64,000 bases of DNA. It comes from Bacteroidota bacterium. Its GTDB lineage: Bacteria; Bacteroidota; Bacteroidia; B-17B0; Aurantibacillaceae. The position numbers and the translations under genes are program-made. The notes under the pieces are model-generated. The model was not told the DNA's origin, did no database searches, and saw nothing but the letters and a program-made list of their open reading frames with translations. Below are positions 46,187 to 54,409 of the stretch, in pieces. Where the stretch lies: the NCBI GenBank assembly GCA_016702705.1, contig JADJDM010000001.1:186001-250000 (forward strand), read 5' to 3'. Numbering within the stretch: position 1 is the first letter of the stretch; every line of letters starts with the position of its first letter.

Positions 46187-46634
46187 TTCTCTTTTTTGAG
46201 GCAAATTTTAATTTCTTCTGTAAAACGTGATAAATTTTACTCGAATCAAGTGTCAAAAACATAATTCTATACTCAAAATTTAATGTTGTATCATATGGTG
46301 TAAGACAAAAAATAGTAGTATCATGCTCAACTAACAATTCTGATAAACAAGTTTCTAGTTTCTTCTTAGTAGTATCAACTAACAAACCCTTATCGCTACA
46401 ATTCACAAATGAATTTACTAACCTAAGATTTGAATTTTTCAAATACATTTTCGCGCAATACTCTTCATCTCCCCATACAGTATCTGGAGCTATAAGTCCA
46501 ATATTAGAATCAAGTGTATCAATTATTGGAATCTGTTTTCCATTTTCATACTTAACAACTGGCGCCTCATTTAAATTGTCACTGCAAGATAACAAGAGCA
46601 AAGAAGCTATTAAAACGAATAAATATTTCTTCAT
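46170..46634 (-). CDS. Small lipoprotein of unknown function
   Basis: 154 aa with a lipobox (LIASLLLLSC) and SDNLNEAPVV. The rest has four Cys (YCAKMYL, FVNCSDKG, TCLSELLV, IFCLTPYD) that could form disulfides in the envelope. No family recognised. It lies 17 bp from the upstream glutaminyl cyclase gene stop and probably shares its transcript. Confidence 0.6.
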   Translation of the reverse strand: MKKYLFVLIASLLLLSCSDNLNEAPVVKYENGKQIPIIDTLDSNIGLIAPDTVWGDEEYCAKMYLKNSNLRLVNSFVNCSDKGLLVDTTKKKLETCLSELLVEHDTTIFCLTPYDTTLNFEYRIMFLTLDSSKIYHVLQKKLKFASKKRIKSNS

Positions 46635-46651
46635 ACTTCAAATCGATTTAA

Positions 46652-47671
46652 TTACCTCTCATTATAAATAACTTCCATTACTGTTTGTCCAACAGCTTTT
46701 AAAGTTGCTTTATCAATGTTATCCATGTTATCTCCTAACTTATGGTGATGCGAGAAAAATTCTGAATTGTTTTTATCGTAAGAGATAATATCAATAGTAG
46801 GAATGTTTGTTAAACGGTTTACATACACATGGTCATCAGTAAACTCACCATAAGGCTCGGAAACAAAATAGTTTCCATAACCTAAGGTAGAAGCAGTGTT
46901 CCATACTTTCTCTACAATGTTGCCAGCAAAATAAATCGATTGCCCCTCTTTATAAAAAGTTGCACCCTTGCCTCCTACCATGTCTAATAAAATTCCGTAG
47001 TTAGCAAAATAGCCTGGTTTGTGTGGATTTTGAGCCCAGTACTGAGAACCTAAACACCAACTGTTTTCCATTGGAGGATATTTTGTTCCATCATGTTGCC
47101 CATAATCTTCCATATCAAACAAAACAATATCAATACCAATCGTAGTATTTTTAGCTGCAAGGTTACGCGCAATTTCCATTAGCACCGCTACACCACTAGC
47201 GCCATCATTAACACCAGGGCATGATTTATTTTTGTTTGCTTCTAAGGTATCATTATCACAAAAGGGGCGAGAATCAAAATGTGCGCACAACAATACTCTT
47301 GATTTTACATCTGGATTAAATGATGCAATAATATTTTTCGCATTCCATCTTTTTTGATCAAAGGTTGTTACAACACCATCTTGCACTACAACCGTTGCTC
47401 CGTATGATTTTAGTTTTTCGCTCATCCATTTTACAGCCGCTGCATGTGCTTTAGAACCTGGTACACGTGGGCCTAAATCAGCTTGATACTTTGTAAACGC
47501 ATACGCACTATCTGAATTAAAATCTGGAGGAACAACTCTTTCTTTTGTAACTACTTCACCTGTTGTACGACCTGTTGTTGTTCCATTTTCAATTGGCTCA
47601 GTTGGTCCGCAAGAAACAACAAACATTGCAGAAAAAACAACAAGACTAATTTTTGATATAGATAATTTCAT
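46652..47671 (-). CDS. Glutaminyl-peptide cyclotransferase-like M28 lipoprotein
   Basis: 339 aa, lipoprotein signal (VVFSAMFVVSCGPTEP). The M28 zinc sites are visible: AHFDSRP, PGVNDGASGVAVLMEIAR (Asp ligand), DMEDYG (Glu ligand) and FTDDHVYVN (His ligand), with SWCLGSQYWA and LLDMVGG, the blocks of bacterial type II glutaminyl cyclase. In Bacteroidota this enzyme converts the N-terminal Gln exposed by signal peptidase I cleavage into pyroglutamate on many periplasmic and T9SS cargo proteins. Several proteins here have Q after the signal (for example IVFSQ, SLAQT, LFSQK), fitting this role. Confidence 0.85.
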   Translation of the reverse strand: MKLSISKISLVVFSAMFVVSCGPTEPIENGTTTGRTTGEVVTKERVVPPDFNSDSAYAFTKYQADLGPRVPGSKAHAAAVKWMSEKLKSYGATVVVQDGVVTTFDQKRWNAKNIIASFNPDVKSRVLLCAHFDSRPFCDNDTLEANKNKSCPGVNDGASGVAVLMEIARNLAAKNTTIGIDIVLFDMEDYGQHDGTKYPPMENSWCLGSQYWAQNPHKPGYFANYGILLDMVGGKGATFYKEGQSIYFAGNIVEKVWNTASTLGYGNYFVSEPYGEFTDDHVYVNRLTNIPTIDIISYDKNNSEFFSHHHKLGDNMDNIDKATLKAVGQTVMEVIYNER

Positions 47672-47684
47672 TTTATAATTTTCT

Positions 47685-49154
47685 TTATGATAAAGCCCAA
47701 GTGCTTCCTTCTTTACTATCTTTTATTGTTACTCCTGCACTCAATAATTTATCTCTTAACTCATCCGAAGTTTTAAAGTCTTTGTTTTGTTTTGCAGATA
47801 CACGCATATCTAAAACAACCTTTACAACTTTGTCCAACACTTCTGTTTGTTTATTATTAGTTTCTTCTTGTTTTAAACCTAATACATTCACAACAAAATC
47901 AGCAAACAATTTTCTCAATTCAGCTATATCATCTGCAGTTAAAGTTTCATGTTTATCGTTAACAGAGTTAACCACACGAACTGCTTCAAATAATTGGGCC
48001 AATAAAATAGGTGTATTAAAATCATCATTCATTGCCTCGTAACACTTAGCACGAATAGCTTTCACATCAACAGATGATAAAGTTGAAGGGACAAGGTTTT
48101 CGACTGTTTTCATTGCTTCCATTAAACGAGCAAAACCTTTTTCGGATGCTTGCAATGCTTCATTAGAAAAATCTAGCGTGCTACTATAATGCGTTTGCAA
48201 CATGAAAAACTTTACTGCCATTGCACTATATCCTTTTTCTAGTAAAGGATGATTTCCTGAAAATAATTCATGCGGCAAAAAACTATTACCTAATGATTTA
48301 CTCATTTTTTGTCCGTTAACCGTAAGCATGTTTGTATGTACCCAATAGTTTGCAGGGCCTTTGCCACAGGAAGCCATGTTTTGTGCAATTTCATTTGTAT
48401 GGTGTGTTGGAACTAAATCCATACCGCCACCATGTATATCAAACTGCTCTCCTAAATATTTTGTGCTCATTGCCGAACACTCAATGTGCCATCCCGGAAA
48501 TCCCATTCCCCAAGGCGAGGGCCATTGTTGTAAATGCTCAGGCTTTGCTTTAATCCACACTGCAAAATCTAACTTGCCTTTCTTCTCATCTTGTCCATCT
48601 AAATCCCTTGTATTGGTGAGAAGGTCATCTAAATTTCTTCCACTTAGTTGTCCGTAATTATAAAGCTTATTTAATTTTTCTACATCACAATAAACAGTCC
48701 CGTTTAGTTCATAAGCATAACCATTCTCTATAATTTTTTTTGCAATTTCGATTTGCTCTACTATATGCCCCGTTGCTGTAGGCTCAATACTTGGCGGAGA
48801 AATATTAAACATCTTCATCACCTCTCTAAAATCAACAGTATAATGTTGTACAATTTCCATTGGTTCTTTTTGCTCCAACTTTGCGCGTTTCGATATTTTA
48901 TCTTCCCCAACATCTCCATCACTTTCTAAATGTCCAGCATCCGTTATGTTACGCACGTAACGAACTTTATATCCAAGAAAAGAAAGGTAACGATACATTA
49001 CATCAAAGGACATAAACGTTCGGCAATTTCCTAAATGCACATCACTATATACTGTTGGACCACAAACATAGAATCCAACGAATGGTGGATTAAGTGGTTT
49101 AAATAATTCCTTTGTTTTAGTAAGGGTGTTGTAAATAAACAATTGATTTTCCAT
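47685..49154 (-). CDS. cysS: Cysteinyl-tRNA synthetase
   Basis: 489 aa class I synthetase. The HIGH-type motif is DVHLGNCR, the KMSKS motif is KMSKSLGN, and the zinc ligands are in CGPTVYSD, GWHIECSAMS and HHTNE. The C-terminal helical anticodon-binding domain (VSAKQNKDFKTSDELRDKLL) and closing DSKEGSTW are complete. It precedes the cyclase gene by 13 bp on the same strand, so they may share a transcript. Confidence 0.95.
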   Translation of the reverse strand: MENQLFIYNTLTKTKELFKPLNPPFVGFYVCGPTVYSDVHLGNCRTFMSFDVMYRYLSFLGYKVRYVRNITDAGHLESDGDVGEDKISKRAKLEQKEPMEIVQHYTVDFREVMKMFNISPPSIEPTATGHIVEQIEIAKKIIENGYAYELNGTVYCDVEKLNKLYNYGQLSGRNLDDLLTNTRDLDGQDEKKGKLDFAVWIKAKPEHLQQWPSPWGMGFPGWHIECSAMSTKYLGEQFDIHGGGMDLVPTHHTNEIAQNMASCGKGPANYWVHTNMLTVNGQKMSKSLGNSFLPHELFSGNHPLLEKGYSAMAVKFFMLQTHYSSTLDFSNEALQASEKGFARLMEAMKTVENLVPSTLSSVDVKAIRAKCYEAMNDDFNTPILLAQLFEAVRVVNSVNDKHETLTADDIAELRKLFADFVVNVLGLKQEETNNKQTEVLDKVVKVVLDMRVSAKQNKDFKTSDELRDKLLSAGVTIKDSKEGSTWALS

Positions 49155-49295
49155 ATTCTAAATTCTCTCTCAAAGAAACGGAAATTTAAGGAGATAATAA
49201 AGCGGAGTTTTAAAAATTAGATTTTTTTGGTAACCCAGATTCAAAACCACAATGATGCTTGAAACTGAATATTAATCTTGAACTCCTTTAATGAA

Positions 49296-49334
49296 AAAGC
49301 CCCTTCATTCTGAGCTTGCAGAAGAAGGGGCTTT
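49296..49334. terminator. Intrinsic terminator with a REP-like loop
   Basis: AAAGCCCCTTC (49296-49306) pairs with GAAGGGGCTTT (49324-49334) in an 11-bp stem. The loop is ATTCTGAGCTTGCAGAA, close to the TGAGC-x-TGC-x-GAAG repeat core also seen at 12155-12195. It lies 19 bp after the stop of the MORN-like gene on the minus strand; the rest of the 198-bp gap holds nothing recognisable. Confidence 0.7.
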
Positions 49335-49352
49335 AAAGTATTTACAAAAATG

Positions 49353-50264
49353 TTAATCTTCTATTTGAGCGTCACCTATATAGGCTCCGTTTTTATAAAC
49401 TTCAATTCTTTTTAAAATTCCGTTTTCGTCATAAATGTAATTTTTACCTTCCATTAAACGATTATCTTTAAAAACTCCATCTTTAGTTTTTTGACGGCTT
49501 TTATTGTACAAAACAAACGGTCCGTTTAATACAGTTGGAAGTTTAGCCGCCTTTTGATCCTGAACAACTTCATCTTTCTTAACAACTATTTTTTTAGAAT
49601 TATCAATTACCTCATTTTCCTTTTTAATTGGTTTTTTAGGTTCGTATGTTTTTATTGAAGCAACATCCACAGCACCATTGTTATAATTTTTCTCTGCTTT
49701 TACTTCTCCGTTTTCGTGATACTCTTTAATCAATCCAGCTTCTTTACCTGCTGCCCAATTTCCTTCAATCATCACTTGACCATTTTCGTAAAAGTATTTT
49801 TGTTGTCCTTCACGTTTTCCAGTTGGTGTGTAATTAAACTCTTGCTGAACTTGTCCGTTGTCGTAGTATAACTTATAGTTCCCAACCCATTTATTTATCT
49901 TCCAAGTTCCTTCTTCAGATACCTTTCCGTTATCATGATACATAACAGCATAACCATCAGGACGGCCGTTAGTATAAGTTATTTTATTTTTCATATTACC
50001 ATTGCAGTAATACTCTTTCCAAATTCCACCTTTTTTATTATCAGCATATTTTCCTTCTTCCACTTTTGAAGTTGGATTTGCTGCATAACAAGTATTTGGT
50101 TTAGTTTTCCCGAAAACAATCCATAGTCCTTGTTTTTTTCCGGTAACATCTATAAGGTTTATAGTATCCTTCTTATTGATAGGATTAATTTCGTATGACT
50201 GTGACTGCGCGTACCCAAATCTTGCCACAACAAAAACTATAATTAAGTATATGTTCTTCATCAC
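49353..50264 (-). CDS. MORN-like repeat secreted protein (YwqK-type)
   Basis: 303 aa with a signal peptide (LIIVFVVARFGYAQ). At least six repeats of about 22 residues follow, such as KGGIWKEYYCNGNMKNKITYTNG, EGQQKYFYENGQVMIEGNW and AGLIKEYHENGEVKAEKNYN, the MORN variant found in YwqK-family proteins. They form a beta-meander scaffold. A Lys/Glu linker and a further repeat pair (NGPFVLYNKSRQKTKDG) end the protein. The antitoxin name often given to the family is not supported by a toxin neighbour here. Confidence 0.8.
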   Translation of the reverse strand: MMKNIYLIIVFVVARFGYAQSQSYEINPINKKDTINLIDVTGKKQGLWIVFGKTKPNTCYAANPTSKVEEGKYADNKKGGIWKEYYCNGNMKNKITYTNGRPDGYAVMYHDNGKVSEEGTWKINKWVGNYKLYYDNGQVQQEFNYTPTGKREGQQKYFYENGQVMIEGNWAAGKEAGLIKEYHENGEVKAEKNYNNGAVDVASIKTYEPKKPIKKENEVIDNSKKIVVKKDEVVQDQKAAKLPTVLNGPFVLYNKSRQKTKDGVFKDNRLMEGKNYIYDENGILKRIEVYKNGAYIGDAQIED

Positions 50265-50394
50265 AAATAATTTTAAGCTAATTTATACCTATTTATTAAC
50301 CTCTCCTCCAACTTTTAGCCAAAATTCCATAAACATGGGACGAGGGCAAAGTTATCTAAGTTATACGCAAATAATGGTGGATTGTTTCAGTAGG

Positions 50395-51342
50395 TTATGA
50401 TTTTATCTTCCTCAAATTCAACAACATATCCTCAATCATCTGATTTAAGTCATAATCGGGTTTCCAGCCCCAATCTTGGCTTGCAGAGCGGTCGTCGATA
50501 CTTTTTGGCCAACTGTCGGCAATATTTTGACGGAAGTCGGATTTATATGTGATTTCGAAATTTGGAATGTGCTTTTTAATTTCTGCAGCAATATCTTTCG
50601 GACTGAAACTGAAGCCTGCTAAATTGTAACTACTTCTAATTTTTACGTTTTCGGCTGGTGCATTCATTATATCAACCGTTGCTTTTATTGCGTCAGGCAT
50701 ATACATCATAGGAAGCGTGGTATCTTCAGATAAAAAACATTCGTAGTTCCCAGTCTCTAAAGCGTGATGAAAAATATGCACTGCATAATCTGTGGTTCCC
50801 CCACCCGGTGCGGATTTCCAGCCAATTAAACCAGGATAACGTAAACTTCTAACATCAACATTGTATTTATTAAAATAATATTCGCACCATCTTTCTCCTG
50901 CTTGTTTGCTAATGCCATAAACCGTACTTGGCTCCATTACAGTGTATTGTGGCGTGTTTAACTTTGGTGTTGTTGGTCCAAAAACAGCGATAGAACTTGG
51001 CCAATAAACCTTGTCAATTATTTTTTCTTTAGCAAGATTTAATATATTAAAAAGCCCATCCATATTAAGTTGCCAGCCAAACATTGGGTTTTTTTCGGCA
51101 GTAGCAGATAACAATGCAGCTAGTAAATAAACCTGATTAATTTGGTGCTTTTTAATCACGTTGTATAAAGCTTCTTTGTCAAGAATATCAAGCTTTTCGA
51201 AAGGATTGTTTACAAAAGCAGGTGAATTATTTAAATCGGCCGCAACAACGTTTGAAGGACCATGAATTTGATTTAATCGCTCTAAAAGCTCCGTCCCTAT
51301 TTGCCCACCGGCACCAATTATTAATACTTTATCTGTAGTCAT
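50395..51342 (-). CDS. SDR-type L-threonine 3-dehydrogenase-like epimerase family protein
   Basis: The ATG at 51342 is chosen because it opens MTTDKVLIIGAGGQIGTELLERL, the NAD-binding GxxGxxG; an upstream start adds ten residues. The Tyr-Lys pair is YGISKQAGE, with the Ser in PSSIAVFG, RYPGLIGWKSAPGGGTTDYAV and SYNLAGFSFSP, all typical of the short-chain-type threonine dehydrogenase of Flavobacteriia, which yields 2-amino-3-ketobutyrate. No glyA or kbl is adjacent. Confidence 0.85.
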   Translation of the reverse strand: MTTDKVLIIGAGGQIGTELLERLNQIHGPSNVVAADLNNSPAFVNNPFEKLDILDKEALYNVIKKHQINQVYLLAALLSATAEKNPMFGWQLNMDGLFNILNLAKEKIIDKVYWPSSIAVFGPTTPKLNTPQYTVMEPSTVYGISKQAGERWCEYYFNKYNVDVRSLRYPGLIGWKSAPGGGTTDYAVHIFHHALETGNYECFLSEDTTLPMMYMPDAIKATVDIMNAPAENVKIRSSYNLAGFSFSPKDIAAEIKKHIPNFEITYKSDFRQNIADSWPKSIDDRSASQDWGWKPDYDLNQMIEDMLLNLRKIKS

Positions 51343-51416
51343 AGTAATTTTTTGTTTTCTCAAAAAGCTCAAACACTTTATTTAAAGCTAATTAAAAGAT
51401 ATTTTGAATAAAAATG

Positions 51417-51480
51417 TACCTTTGCAAACCTAAGCAAATTTTTGATTTGTTTGGGCGTTGAATTACTGATTTAATTCAAC
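51417..51480 (+). promoter_or_regulatory. -7 element and 5' UTR hairpin of trhO
   Basis: TACCTTTG at 51417-51424 fully matches TAnnTTTG, 97 bp before the start, without a well-placed TTG. Downstream GTTGAATT (51457-51464) and AATTCAAC (51473-51480) form a perfect 8-bp stem with an 8-base loop in the 5' untranslated region. Its effect on translation is unknown. Confidence 0.35.
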
Positions 51481-51520
51481 AATTTAAATAGTATAACCTG
51501 CAATTATAACTGTTTTAAAC

Positions 51521-52591
51521 ATGTCTCAATTAATTAACCGCGTCAACAAAGACGTTCTGAAACAGCGATTACAAGAGGAAACCTTTAATCGAATTACTTT
51601 ATCGTTTTACCGATACGTAAAAATCTCCGACCCAAAACAAACCCGCGATGAGCTCTACAAAATGTGGGCTGATTTAAATTGTTTTGGTCGTATTTATTTA
51701 GCCGAAGAAGGCATTAATGCGCAAATGAATGTGCCTGAAGATAATTGGGATAGTTTTGTTAAAGAGCTTAATAAGTTTGATTATTTTAAAGATGTACCAT
51801 TTAAAATTGCCGTAGATGGCAATGGAAAATCGTTTTACAAATTGGTAGTAAAAACACGCGACCGCATTGTTGCCGATGGAATCAACGACCCAACATTTGA
51901 TGCAAGTAACACAGGAAAGTATTTAAACGCAAAAGAATTTAATGAGGCACTTAACGACCCAAATACTATTGTAGTTGACATGCGTAATCATTACGAAAGT
52001 GAAGTAGGAAGATTTGAAAATGCTTTTTGTCCAGACTCTGATACCTTCAGAGAAGAGCTCCCACAAGTGATTGAACACTTAAAAGGCGCAGAAGATAAAA
52101 AAGTATTGATGTACTGTACTGGAGGAATTCGTTGCGAAAAAGCTTCTGCTTATTTTAAACACAAAGGTTTTAAAGATGTAAATCATTTGCATGGTGGTAT
52201 TATTCAATATGCACAAGAAGTTAAAGAGCAAGGATTAGAAAGTAAATTTAAAGGTGTAAACTTTGTATTTGATGAACGTGTAGGTGAACGAATTACAAAC
52301 GATGTACTTTCTAAATGCCACCAATGTGAAGAACCTTGCGATAGACACGTAAATTGCAAAAACGATGATTGTCATTTATTATTTATACAATGTGAAGACT
52401 GCGAGAAAAAAATGAACGGATGCTGCACTCCACAATGTGTTGAAATTGCTGCTATGCCAATTGAGCAACAAAGAGAACTAAGAAAAGGAAGAATTAAAAA
52501 CGGACCAGAATGTTTATCAGTTTACAAAAGCAGGCTTAGACCTAATTTATCAGAGATACTAAAAAGTGGGGATTTTAAATTGAAATCATAA
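51521..52591 (+). CDS. trhO: tRNA uridine 5-hydroxylase TrhO
   Basis: 356 aa. TrhO makes 5-hydroxyuridine at position 34 of some tRNAs. The N-terminal acylphosphatase-like domain (LSFYRYVKISDP, GRIYLAEEGINAQMN) is followed by a rhodanese domain with the active-site CTGGIRCEKAS and HLHGGIIQYA, then a C-terminal Cys-rich region (CHQCEEPCDRHVNCKNDDC, CEDCEKKMNGCC, CTPQCVE) that probably binds zinc. The arrangement is the usual long Bacteroidota form. Confidence 0.92.
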   Translation: MSQLINRVNKDVLKQRLQEETFNRITLSFYRYVKISDPKQTRDELYKMWADLNCFGRIYLAEEGINAQMNVPEDNWDSFVKELNKFDYFKDVPFKIAVDGNGKSFYKLVVKTRDRIVADGINDPTFDASNTGKYLNAKEFNEALNDPNTIVVDMRNHYESEVGRFENAFCPDSDTFREELPQVIEHLKGAEDKKVLMYCTGGIRCEKASAYFKHKGFKDVNHLHGGIIQYAQEVKEQGLESKFKGVNFVFDERVGERITNDVLSKCHQCEEPCDRHVNCKNDDCHLLFIQCEDCEKKMNGCCTPQCVEIAAMPIEQQRELRKGRIKNGPECLSVYKSRLRPNLSEILKSGDFKLKS

Positions 52592-52646
52592 TTAAAAAAA
52601 TAGTATTTTTAAATCTGATATCTAACATCATAAATATAAAATTACA

Positions 52647-53807
52647 ATGCCGATATATCATAAAGTTGGGAAATTTCCACAAAAGAGACATACACAATTT
52701 GAAAAGCCAAATAATGGTGGAATATACTACGAACAATTATTTGGAACAGAAGGCTTCAATGGCTTTTCATCTTTGCTGTATCAAGTTCATCGACCAACAC
52801 AAATAAAAGAAATTTTACGTTCGGAAAATGTTGCGCCAAATATTGCAATCGAAAAAAACATTAAGCCTCTTTTATTAAAAGGATTTGATGTAAAACCTGA
52901 AGATGATTTTTTAGCGAGTAGAAAATACATGTTGGTAAACAACGATGTGTACATTGGTTTAGCTGCTCCGCGCGAATCGCAAACTGATTATTTTTATAAA
53001 AATGCGGATGCAGATGAAATGATTTTTGTACACAGAGGAAAAGGTGTTTTAAAAACATTTATGGGGAACATTCCTTTTGAGTATGGCGATTATCTAATCA
53101 TTCCGCGTGGTATGATTTATCAAATGCATTTTGAAACAACAGATAATAAACTTTTTTTCTTAGAGTCTTTTGCTCCTATTTATACTCCAATGCGTTATAA
53201 AAATAGCAGCGGACAATTATTAGAACACTCGCCTTTTTGCGAACGTGATTTTAAATTACCTACTGATTTAGAAACCTACGATCAAAAAGGTGATTTTTTA
53301 ATTAAAGTAAAAAAAGAAGATGTATTGCATGATATTGTTTATGCTACACATCCTTTTGATGTTGTTGGTTGGGATGGTTATAATTTTCCTTGGGGATTTT
53401 CTATACATAATTTTGAACCAATTACTGGGCGTGTGCATCAACCACCTCCAGTACATCAAACATTTGAAACAAGTACCTTTGTTGTTTGTTCGTTTTGCCC
53501 GCGTTTATACGATTATCATCCTAAAGCAATTCCCGCTCCATACAATCATAGCAATATTGATAGCGATGAAGTATTGTATTATGTTGATGGTGATTTTATG
53601 AGCCGAAATAATATAGAACAAGGGCATATTACCTTACATCCAAAAGGGATTCCACACGGACCTGCGCCTGGAGCTTATGAAAGAAGTATAGGGCAAAAAG
53701 AAACTGCTGAATTAGCTGTAATGGTTGATACTTTTCGTACACTTAAAGTTACCAAAGAGGCTTTAGGTATTGATGATGGGAAGTATTATAAGAGTTGGGT
53801 GGAATAA
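52647..53807 (+). CDS. hmgA: Homogentisate 1,2-dioxygenase
   Basis: 386 aa iron enzyme that opens homogentisate to maleylacetoacetate in tyrosine degradation. KVGKFPQKRHTQF, HRPTQIKEI, a cupin core with MIFVHRGKGVLKTFMGN and YGDYLIIPRG, VHQPPPVHQTFET and GIPHGPAPGAYERSIG are the family blocks, the last carrying an iron-ligand His. No hpd or fahA lies next to it. It follows trhO by 55 bp. Confidence 0.92.
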   Translation: MPIYHKVGKFPQKRHTQFEKPNNGGIYYEQLFGTEGFNGFSSLLYQVHRPTQIKEILRSENVAPNIAIEKNIKPLLLKGFDVKPEDDFLASRKYMLVNNDVYIGLAAPRESQTDYFYKNADADEMIFVHRGKGVLKTFMGNIPFEYGDYLIIPRGMIYQMHFETTDNKLFFLESFAPIYTPMRYKNSSGQLLEHSPFCERDFKLPTDLETYDQKGDFLIKVKKEDVLHDIVYATHPFDVVGWDGYNFPWGFSIHNFEPITGRVHQPPPVHQTFETSTFVVCSFCPRLYDYHPKAIPAPYNHSNIDSDEVLYYVDGDFMSRNNIEQGHITLHPKGIPHGPAPGAYERSIGQKETAELAVMVDTFRTLKVTKEALGIDDGKYYKSWVE

Positions 53808-53811
53808 TTTT

Positions 53812-53842
53812 TTGTTTTGGTACAAAAATTGTAATAATTTAG
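53812..53842 (+). promoter_or_regulatory. Possible promoter of the 40-residue-repeat protein gene
   Basis: TTG at 53812-53814, a 20-bp spacer and TAATTTAG at 53835-53842 (five of six fixed -7 positions), 25 bp before the ATG. Confidence 0.35.
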
Positions 53843-53867
53843 TTAAATAATTAAAAAGACATTAAAC

Positions 53868-54308
53868 ATGAAAAAGCCACTTTTACTTTTAGTTGTAGCC
53901 CTTGTTACACTTACGAGCAAATCATTTGCCGCAAAAACACGTATTGCTGCTAATCCTGTAGCAACGTTAATGGTTGAATTTGAATCAAACTTAAAATGGA
54001 GTGCTGTAGTTGACAATTGGAAAACTGCAAGAGCTGCTTGGGTTAAATCAGCAAACGCTTGTACAGATGCACCAAGTGTAGCAAAAAAATTGGTTGAATT
54101 AGAAATTAATACAAAATGGAAAGATGTTAATCCAAAATGGAAAGCAAGAAGAGATGCTTGGATAAAAGAATGTGCTGCTGCTAAAACAAATTCAGCCGTT
54201 GCAAAATTATTAGTTGAATTCGAATCTTACGTTGCTTGGGAATCTGTTGAAGAAGCTTGGAAAAAACGCAGAGATGGCTGGATTAGCGCTTGTGCTGCTG
54301 TCAAATAA
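53868..54308 (+). CDS. Secreted protein of three 40-residue repeats
   Basis: 146 aa. A signal peptide (MKKPLLLLVVALVTLTSKSFA) is followed by almost nothing but three consecutive repeats of exactly 40 residues, each starting VAxLLVEFESN-like (VATLMVEFES, VAKKLVELEI, VAKLLVEFES) with a W near position 14, WKxxRxAW near 21-28 and a Cys near 34; the last ends at residue 36. Each unit looks like two amphipathic helices. A small helical solenoid or a coat protein in the envelope is likely. No known family recognised. A strong terminator follows. Confidence 0.75.
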   Translation: MKKPLLLLVVALVTLTSKSFAAKTRIAANPVATLMVEFESNLKWSAVVDNWKTARAAWVKSANACTDAPSVAKKLVELEINTKWKDVNPKWKARRDAWIKECAAAKTNSAVAKLLVEFESYVAWESVEEAWKKRRDGWISACAAVK

Positions 54309-54329
54309 AAAATAACTCATAATATTTAG

Positions 54330-54360
54330 AGGCCTTTCAAATTGAAAGGCCTTATTTTTT
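54330..54360 (+). terminator. Intrinsic terminator
   Basis: AGGCCTTTCAA and TTGAAAGGCCT (54330-54352) form a stem of nine or more pairs with a small loop, followed by TATTTTTTT. Confidence 0.88.
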
Positions 54361-54409
54361 TCTTCTCGCTTAAACATAATACATAAGTCTCCTTTTACGT
54401 TAAAATACA

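Noticed and set aside
48332..48657. Two overlapping frames on the plus strand within cysS
   Set aside because: They are antisense to conserved cysS sequence including the KMSKS region.
49353..50264. Toxin-antitoxin system suggested by the YwqK family name
   Set aside because: No toxin gene is adjacent; the protein has a signal peptide and MORN-like repeats, which fit an envelope scaffold.
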